A stretch of DNA of 64,000 nt from an uncultured Clostridium sp. (GCA_900547035.1 URFM01000008.1:1-64000); one strand, 5' to 3'; counted from the stretch's first letter, positions 49,725 through 58,127 are shown. The notes: a model not told the origin generated them from the sequence alone. Translations and numbers: made by a program.

Positions 49725-50462
49725 CTATGCTTCTTTTTTATCGGCGTAATACGTCAGCGCTACGCATACAACCGCAACCACCGCAATACCAATCATATTT
49801 ACCCCTAAATACGAGGCAAAGAAGAATCCAACCAGGAAATACGGCCACGCCTGCCGGCTCTTAATCGTACTTAAAAGCAGCGCTACGCCTACCGCCCCAA
49901 TCAAACCACCGCCGGCAGCAATTCCTGAAATCACCTTTTCCGGAATAAAATCAATAATCGCCTGTACATAACTTGCCCCAAAATATACTGCAATAAATGC
50001 CGGAAGTCCAAACAAAACGTATTCTACAAAACTGGGAATAATGCTGGTCCAAAGAATAATCCCCTTAGGATTTGCCTCCGCAGCCGCCTGTTCTACTTTT
50101 CTCTGCGTAAGCTCATAAATGGTAGTATTTCTCGTCTGCCTAAAGATCTGACCAATTACCGCAATAGGCAAAGCAGTCGCAATTCCAATCTCCGTATTTC
50201 CTGCCAGACAAGCAAATGCTGTCGCAATAGCGGAACTTAATACCTCGTCTGGCGGAATAGCTACCCCCACAAATACTACTGCCAAAAACATCAGTTCAAC
50301 TGATGCACCAACTTGCAGTCCGATGCTTAAATCCCCCATCACCAATCCTACCAGCGGTCCAATGCAGATTGGCCGGTAAATAAAAGAGTGCAGAAACGCT
50401 TTATCCAGAAACCCAATCCACACAATCAGAGATACCAATATTGCCTGAATCAATAAACTCAT
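49725..50462 (-). CDS. PTS mannose-family EIIC component
   Basis: The product of 245 residues is a polytopic membrane EIIC of the mannose/sorbose class. It has the N-terminal RPICIGPLVGLVMGDLSIGLQVGASVELMFLA stretch and VFVGVAIPPDEVLSSAIATA, which line the sugar site. It lies 21 bp after EIIB and 24 bp before EIID. The sugar cannot be named from sequence. Confidence 0.92.
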   Translation of the reverse strand: MSLLIQAILVSLIVWIGFLDKAFLHSFIYRPICIGPLVGLVMGDLSIGLQVGASVELMFLAVVFVGVAIPPDEVLSSAIATAFACLAGNTEIGIATALPIAVIGQIFRQTRNTTIYELTQRKVEQAAAEANPKGIILWTSIIPSFVEYVLFGLPAFIAVYFGASYVQAIIDFIPEKVISGIAAGGGLIGAVGVALLLSTIKSRQAWPYFLVGFFFASYLGVNMIGIAVVAVVCVALTYYADKKEA

Positions 50463-50483
50463 TATAACCCCTCCAATCCAACA

Positions 50484-50972
50484 TTAATATTTTTTCAATA
50501 GTTCTGCCCCGTCTTTTGACCTCTCCGTAGGGATTGCTCTAACATCCAGCTGAATTCCCATTTTCAGCAGTTCCCTCATAGCTGCCGCATCCCTTTCTTC
50601 AAGATAAATATAGTCTAATACTTTCTTTCTCCCCGTTTCTGATTTGGAGTTACTGATATTGCCAATATTAATCGTTTTAATTTCAAATCCCATCTTCAAA
50701 AACTGCCTGGCCTCCTCCGGATTTCTCATTAACAGAAGAACATTGTCATTGGTCGTATCTGTTTGAATCCGCTTTATTCCATCTTCCTTACTCAATATTT
50801 CCAGCTTAATTCCGCTGGGAACCGCCAGCTTCAGCAGCATCTGTTGTATGGAATCACCAGCCGCCTTATCATCTACTACAAGAATTCTTTTTGCTTCCGC
50901 ATAATCAATCCATCTGGTTATAATCTGTCCATGAATCAAACGATCATCTACCCGCATTACCGTTACCCGCAT
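50484..50972 (-). CDS. PTS mannose-family EIIB component
   Basis: The product of 162 residues is a cytosolic EIIB with the phospho-His in RVDDRLIHGQIITRW (His15). It receives phosphate from EIIA-His12 and passes it to the sugar at the EIIC/EIID channel. It lies 21 bp after the second amidohydrolase gene on the same transcript. Confidence 0.92.
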   Translation of the reverse strand: MRVTVMRVDDRLIHGQIITRWIDYAEAKRILVVDDKAAGDSIQQMLLKLAVPSGIKLEILSKEDGIKRIQTDTTNDNVLLLMRNPEEARQFLKMGFEIKTINIGNISNSKSETGRKKVLDYIYLEERDAAAMRELLKMGIQLDVRAIPTERSKDGAELLKKY

Positions 50973-50993
50973 CGTTTCACCTCCCGTCTTTAT

Positions 50994-51722
50994 CTAAACG
51001 CTCCACAAATATTCCGCGTTTTTATAATAGATATCCTCTAACTCCCAGTCCTTTAAGCCCAGAAATGTCAATTTTTCAATTTCAACATTTGTAGGTTTAT
51101 AGGGCCAATCTGTTCCAAACACAATTCTCTTTGAATCGATTTCCCGAACCGCCTTTTTCAAATTCGGATACTCCATCTGACAAGAGGTTTCCAGCCAGAT
51201 ATTCTGAAGATCTCTTACTGCCTCAATCGTACTGTAGCCAAATTCCCTGCAGCCCATATGAGTAAAAAGTACTCTTAATTTCGGATGGGCTTTTGCGTAT
51301 TCAATCCAAGGGAATGGTGTACACAGCGGAGAGGTTCCGACATGAACCTGTATATGTACGCCATATTTTTCAATCGCCGTTAATATCCCATCAATCTGAG
51401 GACAATTATCGCTGTAATACCCATGTTTCCACGGATGAAATTTTACGCCATTCATTTTGTAATACCCTAAACAGCGGTCAATTTCATCATAGGCATCCGG
51501 CGCTTTCGGATTAATGAATGCATACCCCATCACAACTCCCGGGAATTCCAGCATTGCTGCATGAACAAGATCATTCTGCACCCTCGTGCTGGTTCCGGAT
51601 AAGCTGCTGATCCCCACTTTTGAAATACCGAAACTTTGCAGCTCCTCCACCAGCATCTTCGCGCTGTTTTCTTCACCCGAGCTTGTTTTCCCCAGATGGG
51701 AATGCACGTCGTACATTTTCAT
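50994..51722 (-). CDS. Amidohydrolase-2-family metal-dependent hydrolase
   Basis: The product of 242 residues is a TIM-barrel metal enzyme of the amidohydrolase-2 group. Metal and catalytic residues look complete: HxH in YDVHSHL (His7, His9), KFHPW (Lys94, His96), VHVG (His127), FTHMG (His155) and FGTDWP (Asp205). This group includes lactonases, amide hydrolases and decarboxylases. The gene starts 2 bp after the GntR stop and is followed by EIIB. The substrate is probably the PTS product or its precursor. Confidence 0.85.
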   Translation of the reverse strand: MKMYDVHSHLGKTSSGEENSAKMLVEELQSFGISKVGISSLSGTSTRVQNDLVHAAMLEFPGVVMGYAFINPKAPDAYDEIDRCLGYYKMNGVKFHPWKHGYYSDNCPQIDGILTAIEKYGVHIQVHVGTSPLCTPFPWIEYAKAHPKLRVLFTHMGCREFGYSTIEAVRDLQNIWLETSCQMEYPNLKKAVREIDSKRIVFGTDWPYKPTNVEIEKLTFLGLKDWELEDIYYKNAEYLWSV

Positions 51723-51724
51723 TG

Positions 51725-52474
51725 CTACACCCCTCTCTTTTTTCTCTCCATATGGACAAAATATTTTTGCTGATCCGCTTTATCATAGTTTCTGGAAAAC
51801 TCAACCGGTGTTCCGTCTTCCAGACATGATATCCGTTCCCGATATAAAACCGCTTTTGGTTCTTTCATAAAGAGCTCTGTTCTCACTTGGAGCGACGGAA
51901 TTCTTGCCTCGATCGTCTCATCTGCGTATCCCAATTCAACGCCATGCTGTTCATAAAATTCATACAATGATGTTGTTGCGTCAAACTCATCCGGATTAAT
52001 GTGAAAACCGAATCGCAGGCTGATAAATGTCTCGTGTAAAGCTGAAATGCGCCCATTAACCAACCGCAGCCTTTTTAAATATCCGATTTTTTCTCCAGGG
52101 AAAATTTGCAACATTTCACTGATCTTGCCGTCTGCTTCAATCTCCCCACATTCTAAAATGATGGAGCTTGGTACATTGCCTCTCGCCCGCACCTCCTCGC
52201 TAAAACTATTAAAAGAAAACGTCTCTCTATATTTTTTTTGAGGAAGCACATAGGTACCAACGCCTTTCTTCTTTTTTACATATCCATATTTTTCCAAGTC
52301 AGATATAGCTCTTCTTACCGTGATTCTGCTTATTTCATACTTGTTCTGTAATTCTGCCTCTGACGGGAGCAGAGAGTTTGCCGGGTATTCCCCCTCTATA
52401 ATATTTTTCTCCAAAATCAAATAAAGCTGATGGTGAATCGGAATATTTGACTTTTTGTCCAACGTTCGTTTCAT
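51725..52474 (-). CDS. GntR/HutC-family regulator with UTRA domain
   Basis: The product of 249 residues has an N-terminal winged helix (PIHHQLYLILEKNIIEGEYP, LPSEAELQNKYEISRITVRRAISDLEKYG) and a UTRA ligand domain (about 95-240). The UTRA domain usually binds a phosphorylated sugar or the pathway substrate. It is the first gene of the PTS operon and so regulates itself. The palindrome TGTTATAACA over its transcript start is the likely binding site. Confidence 0.92.
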   Translation of the reverse strand: MKRTLDKKSNIPIHHQLYLILEKNIIEGEYPANSLLPSEAELQNKYEISRITVRRAISDLEKYGYVKKKKGVGTYVLPQKKYRETFSFNSFSEEVRARGNVPSSIILECGEIEADGKISEMLQIFPGEKIGYLKRLRLVNGRISALHETFISLRFGFHINPDEFDATTSLYEFYEQHGVELGYADETIEARIPSLQVRTELFMKEPKAVLYRERISCLEDGTPVEFSRNYDKADQQKYFVHMERKKRGV

Positions 52475-52484
52475 TTTACCCTCC

Positions 52485-52526
52485 TGTTATAACATGTATA
52501 CTATCATATTATGATATGTGAGTCAA
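52485..52526 (-). promoter_or_regulatory. Promoter and GntR operator of the PTS operon
   Basis: On the minus strand TTGACT (52521-52526) and TAGTAT (52498-52503) are 17 bp apart. The perfect palindrome TGTTATAACA (52485-52494) covers the predicted transcript start, and another inverted repeat TATCATA/TATGATA (52502-52516) lies between the boxes. Binding at either would repress. Confidence 0.7.
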
Positions 52527-52603
52527 TATATTTGTACATTTTATTTGTTTTTTTCTTAAATTCAGCGATAAAGATCACATTTTGCACAATTCCAGGCCTT
52601 CAA

Positions 52604-52617
52604 CTTGTTATAACAAG
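52604..52617. promoter_or_regulatory. Second GntR-type operator
   Basis: CTTGTTATAACAAG is a perfect 14-bp palindrome with the same TGTTATAACA core as the site at 52485-52494, about 120 bp upstream. Two sites at that distance could support looping between repressor dimers. Confidence 0.55.
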
Positions 52618-52618
52618 T

Positions 52619-52649
52619 AAAGGTTGCCGCATTTTAAGCAGCAACCTTT
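52619..52649 (-). terminator. Terminator after the 52680-53714 kinase gene
   Basis: AAAGGTTGC/GCAACCTTT (52619-52627, 52641-52649) forms a 9-bp stem just beyond the kinase stop. The T run on the minus strand is short, so termination may be partial. Confidence 0.6.
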
Positions 52650-52679
52650 CGCAAAAATTTCTATTTCTAAATTGTTGGA

Positions 52680-53714
52680 TTACCTGGCCATCTCGCTCTG
52701 AGGCCCCTTCTGATTGTGGGCCTTGATAATGGTTTCAATCTCGTCCAGATTGGAGGACGGAAGGTCGCCGGGGATGGTATTCTTCACCGCTGCCGTGGCG
52801 TTTCCGTAAGCCACCGCCTTGGCGCAGTCCCCTCCGCTGGACAGCAGGCCGTAGAGGGCTCCCGATATGTAGGCATCGCCGCTTCCGATACGGTCTACCA
52901 CCTCGATATCCCGGTAAGGCTCCTCCTCATAGTATTCCTTCCGGGCCGCATCGTAGATGACGGAGCCGAAGGTATGGCGTTTGGGGCTGTGAACAATTCT
53001 CTGGGTGGAGGCCACAATAGAGATGGGGAACTCCTCCGTAAAGCTCTTCATCATTTCTCTTGCTGTTCCCGTCTTATGGAACGTCAGCCGGGCCGTATCC
53101 TCAGAGCAGAAGAAAATATCCACATAGGGCAGAATCTTCAGGATCGCCTCTCTGGCCTCATCTCCGCTCCACAGGTTTGCCCGATAGTTTACGTCAAAGC
53201 TTACCAGGGTTCCGGCCTCCTTAAAGCGCTTGATCATCTCTGTAGTAGTTTCCCGAATCTGAGGGCTTAAAGCCAGAGTGATTCCTGTAGTATGGAAACA
53301 TTTGGAAGCCGTATAAACCTCCTCCGGAATCTCGTCCAGACTCAGGGAAAAGAAGGAACTATGCTGCCGGTCATAGATAACTTTGGGCTTTCTGGGATAA
53401 GCGCCGTTCTCATAATAGTAGATTCCAAGTCTGGCTCCCGCGGAATGGTCATACATAAAGAAATCATCACTAACGCCGAAGGAGCGGATTTTTCCCTTCA
53501 TAAAGCTGCCAATATCATGGGCCGGAAGCTTGGAGATTACGCCGGTGTGCAGTCCCAAGAGGGAAGCTCCAACCGCTACATTTAATTCTGCTCCTCCTAC
53601 CTGCTTTACAAATGTATCGCCTCTGGAAAGGCGCTCGTTGTCCGGCGGCGACAAACGTAACAGTACCTGACCCAAGGTCAGTAAATCGAAGGTTCTGCTG
53701 CTCTTATTTTCCAT
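52680..53714 (-). CDS. PfkB-family sugar kinase, KDG kinase-like (second copy)
   Basis: The product of 344 residues has the PfkB/ribokinase fold: GQVLLRLSPPDNERL, GGAELNVAVGASLLG, GARLGIYYYENG, VSFDVNYRANLW and the anion-hole/catalytic segment DRIGSGDAYISGALYGLL with the base Asp. It is a close paralogue of the kinase at 53883-54914 and lies 168 bp downstream of it behind a terminator and a repeat. It probably phosphorylates 2-keto-3-deoxygluconate or a related keto-acid. The need for two copies is not evident; the substrates may differ. Confidence 0.85.
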   Translation of the reverse strand: MENKSSRTFDLLTLGQVLLRLSPPDNERLSRGDTFVKQVGGAELNVAVGASLLGLHTGVISKLPAHDIGSFMKGKIRSFGVSDDFFMYDHSAGARLGIYYYENGAYPRKPKVIYDRQHSSFFSLSLDEIPEEVYTASKCFHTTGITLALSPQIRETTTEMIKRFKEAGTLVSFDVNYRANLWSGDEAREAILKILPYVDIFFCSEDTARLTFHKTGTAREMMKSFTEEFPISIVASTQRIVHSPKRHTFGSVIYDAARKEYYEEEPYRDIEVVDRIGSGDAYISGALYGLLSSGGDCAKAVAYGNATAAVKNTIPGDLPSSNLDEIETIIKAHNQKGPQSEMAR

Positions 53715-53737
53715 ACTCGTCTCCTTTTTCAGTGCTA

Positions 53738-53819
53738 AGCGCCTAAAGGACAGGCGCTAAGTGCTCGTAACTATACTCCGCACTAGGCTCGGAATGACCT
53801 CGCCAAGTGCTCGTAACTA
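53738..53819. repeat. Intergenic repeat element
   Basis: The gap between the two kinase genes holds an inverted repeat AGCGCCT/AGGCGCT (53738-53744, 53752-53758). It also holds two identical 15-base direct repeats AAGTGCTCGTAACTA (53759-53773 and 53805-53819). The composition looks like a REP-type intergenic repeat of Lachnospiraceae; other copies would lie outside this window. Confidence 0.6.
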
Positions 53820-53820
53820 A

Positions 53821-53854
53821 AAACGGCTAATACCTGGTTTGATATTAGCCGTTT
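53821..53854 (-). terminator. Terminator after the first KDG kinase gene
   Basis: AAACGGCTAATA/TATTAGCCGTTT gives a perfect 12-bp stem (53821-53832, 53843-53854) followed on the minus strand by a run of T. Confidence 0.85.
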
Positions 53855-53882
53855 GGAAAGCCTCTTAATTCAAGGCCTGTTC

Positions 53883-54914
53883 TTATCTCTGAACACGGCC
53901 GGATCCGTCTCCGCCAGCCAGGTTCTCAACATCCGCTCTGGTAACCAGGTTGAGGTCGCCGGGGATGGTATGCTTTAAGGCGGAAGCAGCTACTGCAAAC
54001 TCAAGGGCAGCCTTCATATCCTTGCCGTCCAGCAGTCCGCAAATCAGTCCGGCAGCAAAGGAATCGCCGCCGCCTACGCGGTCTACAATAGGAGTAATGT
54101 GATATTTTCTGGAGTGATAGAACTCTCTGGTCTTTCCGTCCATAATGCATGCGGACCAGCCGTTGTCGGAAGCGCTGTGGCTCTCGCGCAGAGAGCTTAC
54201 GATATACTTGAATCCGAACTTGTCAGCCATCTGATTGAAGATATCCACATAACCGGACAGCTCCAGCTCGCCGGAGGTCACGTCGGTATTGCCGGGCTTG
54301 AATCCCAGAACCTTCTCCGCATCCTCCTCATTGCCGATGCATACGTCTACATACTGCATGAAGTTGGTCATAACCTTCTGAGCCTTCTCGGAAGACCACA
54401 GTTTCTTACGGAAGTTTAAGTCAACGGAAACCGTTACGCCGTGAGCCTTGGCAGCCTTCAGGGCAGCCTCGGTCAGCTCGATGGCCGCATCGCTGATGGC
54501 GGGAGTGATTCCGGTGAAGTGGAACCAGTCGCAATCGGAGAAGATGGCGTCAAAATCAAACTGGTCGGGAGTAGCGGTAGCAATGGAGCTGTGAGCGCGG
54601 TCATAAACCACGTTGGAAGCTCTCATAGCGGATCCGGTCTCCAGATAGTAGATTCCCAGTCTCTCGCCGCTTCTGGAAATGTACTTGGTTCCAACATTGT
54701 ATTTTCTTAAAGTCGCAACTGCGCACTCGCCGATGGGGTTGGCGGGAACCGCTGTTACGAACTGGGTGTCATGTCCATAATTTGCCAGAGACACTGCTAC
54801 GTTGGCCTCGCCGCCGCCGTAGTTTACATCAAACTCATCAGCCTGGATGAACTTCTCATTGTTGGGGGTAGAGAGTCTTAACATAATCTCGCCCATGGTA
54901 ACTACTTTTGCCAT
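53883..54914 (-). CDS. kdgK: 2-dehydro-3-deoxygluconokinase (KDG kinase)
   Basis: The product of 343 residues is a PfkB kinase that makes KDPG from 2-keto-3-deoxygluconate. It has GEIMLRLSTPNNEKFIQADE, NYGGGEANVAVSLANYG, ERLGIYYLETGSAMR, VSVDLNFRKKLWS and the catalytic VDRVGGGDSFAAGLICGLL. It is downstream of the KDPG aldolase gene by 71 bp with a small hairpin between (54950-54975). The pair completes the last two steps of hexuronate breakdown. Confidence 0.9.
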   Translation of the reverse strand: MAKVVTMGEIMLRLSTPNNEKFIQADEFDVNYGGGEANVAVSLANYGHDTQFVTAVPANPIGECAVATLRKYNVGTKYISRSGERLGIYYLETGSAMRASNVVYDRAHSSIATATPDQFDFDAIFSDCDWFHFTGITPAISDAAIELTEAALKAAKAHGVTVSVDLNFRKKLWSSEKAQKVMTNFMQYVDVCIGNEEDAEKVLGFKPGNTDVTSGELELSGYVDIFNQMADKFGFKYIVSSLRESHSASDNGWSACIMDGKTREFYHSRKYHITPIVDRVGGGDSFAAGLICGLLDGKDMKAALEFAVAASALKHTIPGDLNLVTRADVENLAGGDGSGRVQR

Positions 54915-54949
54915 TTTTCTATTCTCCTTAGATTTTAAATGATCGACGC

Positions 54950-54975
54950 AACTGTTCGGTCCTTCCTGAACAGTT
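54950..54975 (-). other. Hairpin between aldolase and KDG kinase genes
   Basis: AACTGTTC/GAACAGTT (54950-54957, 54968-54975) forms an 8-bp stem in the 71-bp gap. There is no T run, so it is more likely an mRNA processing or stability element than a full terminator. Confidence 0.5.
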
Positions 54976-54985
54976 ACTGATAGAT

Positions 54986-55636
54986 TTATGCTCTTGCTGC
55001 TGCTACTGCCTTTACAAACTCCTGCGCCTTAGCAGTTACAGCTGCGTAGTCGCCAGTCTTAGCGCCCTTGGTCAGGCTGCTTCCGGTGCCAACCGCATAT
55101 GCGCCGGCCTTAATCCACTTGTCTACATTGTCCACATCAACGCCGCCGGAAGGCATGAACTCACCCTGGGGCAGGGGGCCCTTGAAGGAGCTGATTGCAG
55201 CGGGTCCTACAATATTTCCGGGGAAGATCTTAATAACGTCGCAGCCTGCCTCCATAGCGGTCACCGCCTCGGTAGGAGTCATAACGCCCGGGAGCATAGG
55301 TACTCTGTAGCGGTTGCACAGTTTGATCGTATCCAGATTCAGACTGGGGCTTACAATATAATTGGCTCCTGCCAGAATGCAGGCTCTTGCGGTTTCAGGG
55401 TCCAGAACGGTTCCTGCGCCAATGACGATCTTGTCGTTGTTTTTGTATTTCTCGGCCATCATCTTGATGAATCCAACGGGATCTCCATCGTCCATGGTCA
55501 TGGTCAGCTCGATGAAATTGATTCCGCCGGCGATAATGGCATCTACTACCTTCTCACCCTGTTCATAATTCTTTGCGCGGACAACTGCAACCAGGCAGTC
55601 TTCCTTCATTCTTGCCAAAACCTGTTCTTTCTTCAT
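54986..55636 (-). CDS. eda: KDPG/KHG aldolase
   Basis: The product of 216 residues cleaves 2-keto-3-deoxy-6-phosphogluconate to pyruvate and glyceraldehyde 3-phosphate. Visible parts are VAVVRAKNYEQG, the catalytic Glu in FIELTMT, GAGTVLDPETA, LPGVMTPTEAV, the Schiff-base Lys in CDVIKIFPG and the phosphate-binding PSGGVDVDNVDKW. The gene leads the eda-kdgK transcript behind a consensus promoter and a palindrome. GGAG precedes the ATG. Confidence 0.92.
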   Translation of the reverse strand: MKKEQVLARMKEDCLVAVVRAKNYEQGEKVVDAIIAGGINFIELTMTMDDGDPVGFIKMMAEKYKNNDKIVIGAGTVLDPETARACILAGANYIVSPSLNLDTIKLCNRYRVPMLPGVMTPTEAVTAMEAGCDVIKIFPGNIVGPAAISSFKGPLPQGEFMPSGGVDVDNVDKWIKAGAYAVGTGSSLTKGAKTGDYAAVTAKAQEFVKAVAAARA

Positions 55637-55658
55637 TTTTCTTCTCCTTCTTTCTCAA

Positions 55659-55732
55659 TTCGCATATGCGAACTTCTTTCACAAATGCGATTTTTATAGT
55701 TCCATATTACAACCCAGATTCCTGTTTGTCAA
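55659..55732 (-). promoter_or_regulatory. Promoter and probable IclR operator of eda-kdgK
   Basis: On the minus strand TTGACA (55727-55732) and TAATAT (55704-55709) are 17 bp apart; the -35 overlaps the end of the IclR gene. Downstream of the start lies the perfect palindrome TTCGCATATGCGAA (55659-55672), with a related half-site TCGCATTTG further upstream. It resembles the sites before the IclR gene. Confidence 0.7.
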
Positions 55733-56493
55733 CTGTATTTTCCTAAAAAACCAAGAAGCCTGGAAACTTCTGCGGCCTTCTTTTTCACCAGTTTTCCAAG
55801 GGCGTAGTAATCCTCCGTAGGCTTATAGAGGCTGGAAACGCTGATCGCCCCTACAACAGCTCCATCTTGGCCGAATACAGGCGCGCCCACACACTCCATA
55901 TGCTCCTCCAGTTCTCTGGCATCCAGAGCGTATCCTTTCTCCCGGATTTTCTCCAGTTCTGCCTTCAGCTGGTTTTTGCTGACAATGGTATAGGGTGTCT
56001 TTTGTACAAATGTAATCTGAGCGATGACCGAATCCTGGACTTCCTTCTCCTCAAAGGCAAGTATCGCTTTTCCAAGAGAGGTGCAGTACAGAGGATTCTT
56101 TGTTCCCACAGTAGCCGTGGTTATAATAGGGTTTTCCGGCTCCGATTTGCAAAGGTATACCAGTTCCTCATCTGAGCGAACTCCAAAGAATACGGTTTTC
56201 CCAACCTCCCTGGCGAAAGCTTTCAGCTCCGGATCGATCACGCCGATAAAGTCCAGGTGATTGGTGTAGCTTATACCGATGCGGTAAGCGTTCAGTCCAA
56301 TATGATACCGCTGCTTCTGCTCCTTTGTCATGTGGAGCATCCCGGCATATACCAGAGTAGTGGCAATGTCGTAGGCGCTGGTTTTCGGCAGGTCCAGGGC
56401 GGTACAAATCTCATCCAGCGTAATTCCGTCAGGCCGTTTGGAAACCAGTTTCAGCATATCTATGGTTCGCAGGGCAGTTCTGTTTAATTTCAT
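55729..56493 (-). CDS. kdgR: IclR-family regulator (KdgR-type)
   Basis: The product of 254 residues has an N-terminal winged helix (ALRTIDMLKLVSKRPDGITL, LDLPKTSAYDIATTLVYAGML) and an IclR effector domain (FFGVRSDEELVYLCKSE, PLYCTSLGKAILAF, ALDARELEEHMECVGAPVFG). Position between eda-kdgK and uxaA suggests KDG or KDPG as the signal, as for KdgR; the symbol rests on that context. It lies upstream of eda on the same strand and likely represses itself and eda through the TTCG(C/T)ATA-type palindromes. Confidence 0.8.
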   Translation of the reverse strand: MKLNRTALRTIDMLKLVSKRPDGITLDEICTALDLPKTSAYDIATTLVYAGMLHMTKEQKQRYHIGLNAYRIGISYTNHLDFIGVIDPELKAFAREVGKTVFFGVRSDEELVYLCKSEPENPIITTATVGTKNPLYCTSLGKAILAFEEKEVQDSVIAQITFVQKTPYTIVSKNQLKAELEKIREKGYALDARELEEHMECVGAPVFGQDGAVVGAISVSSLYKPTEDYYALGKLVKKKAAEVSRLLGFLGKYS

Positions 56494-56524
56494 CTTAATT
56501 TCAGCCTCCTTGAACTGATATATT

Positions 56525-56597
56525 TTCGTATATACAGTTCAAATACGTATATACGACTATTCAGATTCAGTATACACGAATTAAGAAGGAATTGCAA
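56525..56597 (-). promoter_or_regulatory. Promoter and paired operators of the IclR gene
   Basis: On the minus strand TTGCAA (56592-56597) and TATACT (56569-56574) are 17 bp apart. Two similar sites, TTCGTATATACAG (56525-56537) and TACGTATATACGA (56544-56556), lie downstream of the start, 19 bp apart. They share the pattern of the eda site and fit autorepression. Confidence 0.65.
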
Positions 56598-56645
56598 CTG
56601 CCCTTTTGCCTCATCATCCCCTGCTTCAATCCATTTTATGCCTGG

Positions 56646-58127
56646 TTACAGGGTTACCCCTCCTTTGAAGATTGCCATATCGTGAAATCCCGCTTCTTCG
56701 GACTTCACTTTCTTTCCGGAGGCCACTTCCAGCACGTAATCAAAGAGAGCCTGAGCCATCTCTTCCTTGGTCTTGTCTTCCACCATGCGGCCGGCATTAA
56801 AGTCGATCCAGTTCTCCTTATAACCAGCCAGCTTGGAATTGCTGGAAATCTTCACTGTAGGAACCGGAGATGCAAAGGGGGTTCCACGTCCGGTAGTAAA
56901 GAGCACAATCTGCGCGCCGGATACTGCCAGGGCCGTAGCTGCTACCAAATCGTTTCCGGGAGCGCTGAGCAGGTTCAGACCGCGGTTCTTTACCGGTTCC
57001 GCATACTCCAGAACGCCCCTTACCAAAGAACTTCCGGATTTCTGAGTACATCCCAGAGATTTGTCTTCCAGCGTAGAAATTCCGCCCTTTTTATTTCCCG
57101 GAGAAGGATTCTCGTAAATAGTCTGATTATGGCTGGTAAAATAGTTTTTGAAATTATTGATCAAATCGACGGTTTTATCAAAAAGTTCCGGTGTGGCGCA
57201 GCGGTTCATCAAGATAGTCTCCGCTCCAAACATCTCCGGTACCTCCGTAAGGATGGTAGTACCTCCTTTGCTCACGAGAAGATCGGAGAAAGCGCCTACC
57301 GTAGGATTGGCAGTAATACCGGAGAGTCCGTCGGAACCGCCGCACTTCATTCCGATTACCAGCTCGCTGGCATCGATTTTCTCTCTGGAGAAGCCCTGGG
57401 CGTAATCCGCCAGTTCCTTCAACAGTTCCATAGCCGCTTCCATCTCATCTTCCACATCCTGGCACTGAAGGAATTTCACTCTCTGCTCATCGTATTCCCC
57501 GATGTATTCTTTCAATACCGGAATATTGCTGTTCTCGCAGCCAAGGCCAAGTACCAGAACACCCGCCGCATTGGGATGATGAATCATATCCGCCAGTACC
57601 TTTCTGGTGTTTTCCTGGTCATCTCCCATCTGAGAGCAGCCGTAGGGGTGATTAAAGGCGATCACATCTTCCAGATTTCCTCTAATCAGTGACTTAGCTT
57701 CCTGCTCCAGTGCCTTGGCAATGGAATTGACGCAGCCCACTGTTGGGATAATCCAGATTTCATTGCGCACACCCGCCTTGCCGTCGGTCCGGCGATAGCC
57801 CTGGAAGTAAGCGTGTTCTGTCGGCTCCACATCCTGCCCTGTGGGATGATATTCATAGGAAAGGATATCTCCCAAGGCGGTCTTTACATTATGTACATGG
57901 ACCCATTGTCCGGGCTGAATGTCCTCCTTGGCATAGCCGATGCGAAAACCGTACTTTACGACCTCTTCTCCTGCCTGAATGGGGCGCAGCGCAAACTTAT
58001 GTCCCTGAGGAATATCCTCTGTCATCGTTACTTCTGTGCCCGCCACGTTTAAGGTTTCCCCCTGAGCGATGGGACGCAGCGCCACTGCAACATTATCGTT
58101 CCCGTTGATCTTTACAATGTCCTGCAT
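56646..58127 (-). CDS. uxaA: Altronate dehydratase (UxaA family)
   Basis: The product of 493 residues is the full-length enzyme with the SAF-like N-terminal domain (residues 1-90, ALRPIAQGETLNVAG) fused to the catalytic part, which dehydrates D-altronate to KDG. Key parts are GYRRTDGKAGVRNEIWIIPTVG, FNHPYGCSQMGDD, VLGLGCENSNI, GMKCGGSDGLSGITANP and FTTGRGTPFASPVPTVKIS. It is divergent from the LacI gene, with a shared control region. It ends 49 bp upstream of the IclR promoter and 153 bp from the IclR gene. Confidence 0.93.
   Translation of the reverse strand: MQDIVKINGNDNVAVALRPIAQGETLNVAGTEVTMTEDIPQGHKFALRPIQAGEEVVKYGFRIGYAKEDIQPGQWVHVHNVKTALGDILSYEYHPTGQDVEPTEHAYFQGYRRTDGKAGVRNEIWIIPTVGCVNSIAKALEQEAKSLIRGNLEDVIAFNHPYGCSQMGDDQENTRKVLADMIHHPNAAGVLVLGLGCENSNIPVLKEYIGEYDEQRVKFLQCQDVEDEMEAAMELLKELADYAQGFSREKIDASELVIGMKCGGSDGLSGITANPTVGAFSDLLVSKGGTTILTEVPEMFGAETILMNRCATPELFDKTVDLINNFKNYFTSHNQTIYENPSPGNKKGGISTLEDKSLGCTQKSGSSLVRGVLEYAEPVKNRGLNLLSAPGNDLVAATALAVSGAQIVLFTTGRGTPFASPVPTVKISSNSKLAGYKENWIDFNAGRMVEDKTKEEMAQALFDYVLEVASGKKVKSEEAGFHDMAIFKGGVTL

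Noticed and set aside
53759-53819. CRISPR array
   Set aside because: Only two copies of a 15-base repeat, no regular spacers and no cas genes.
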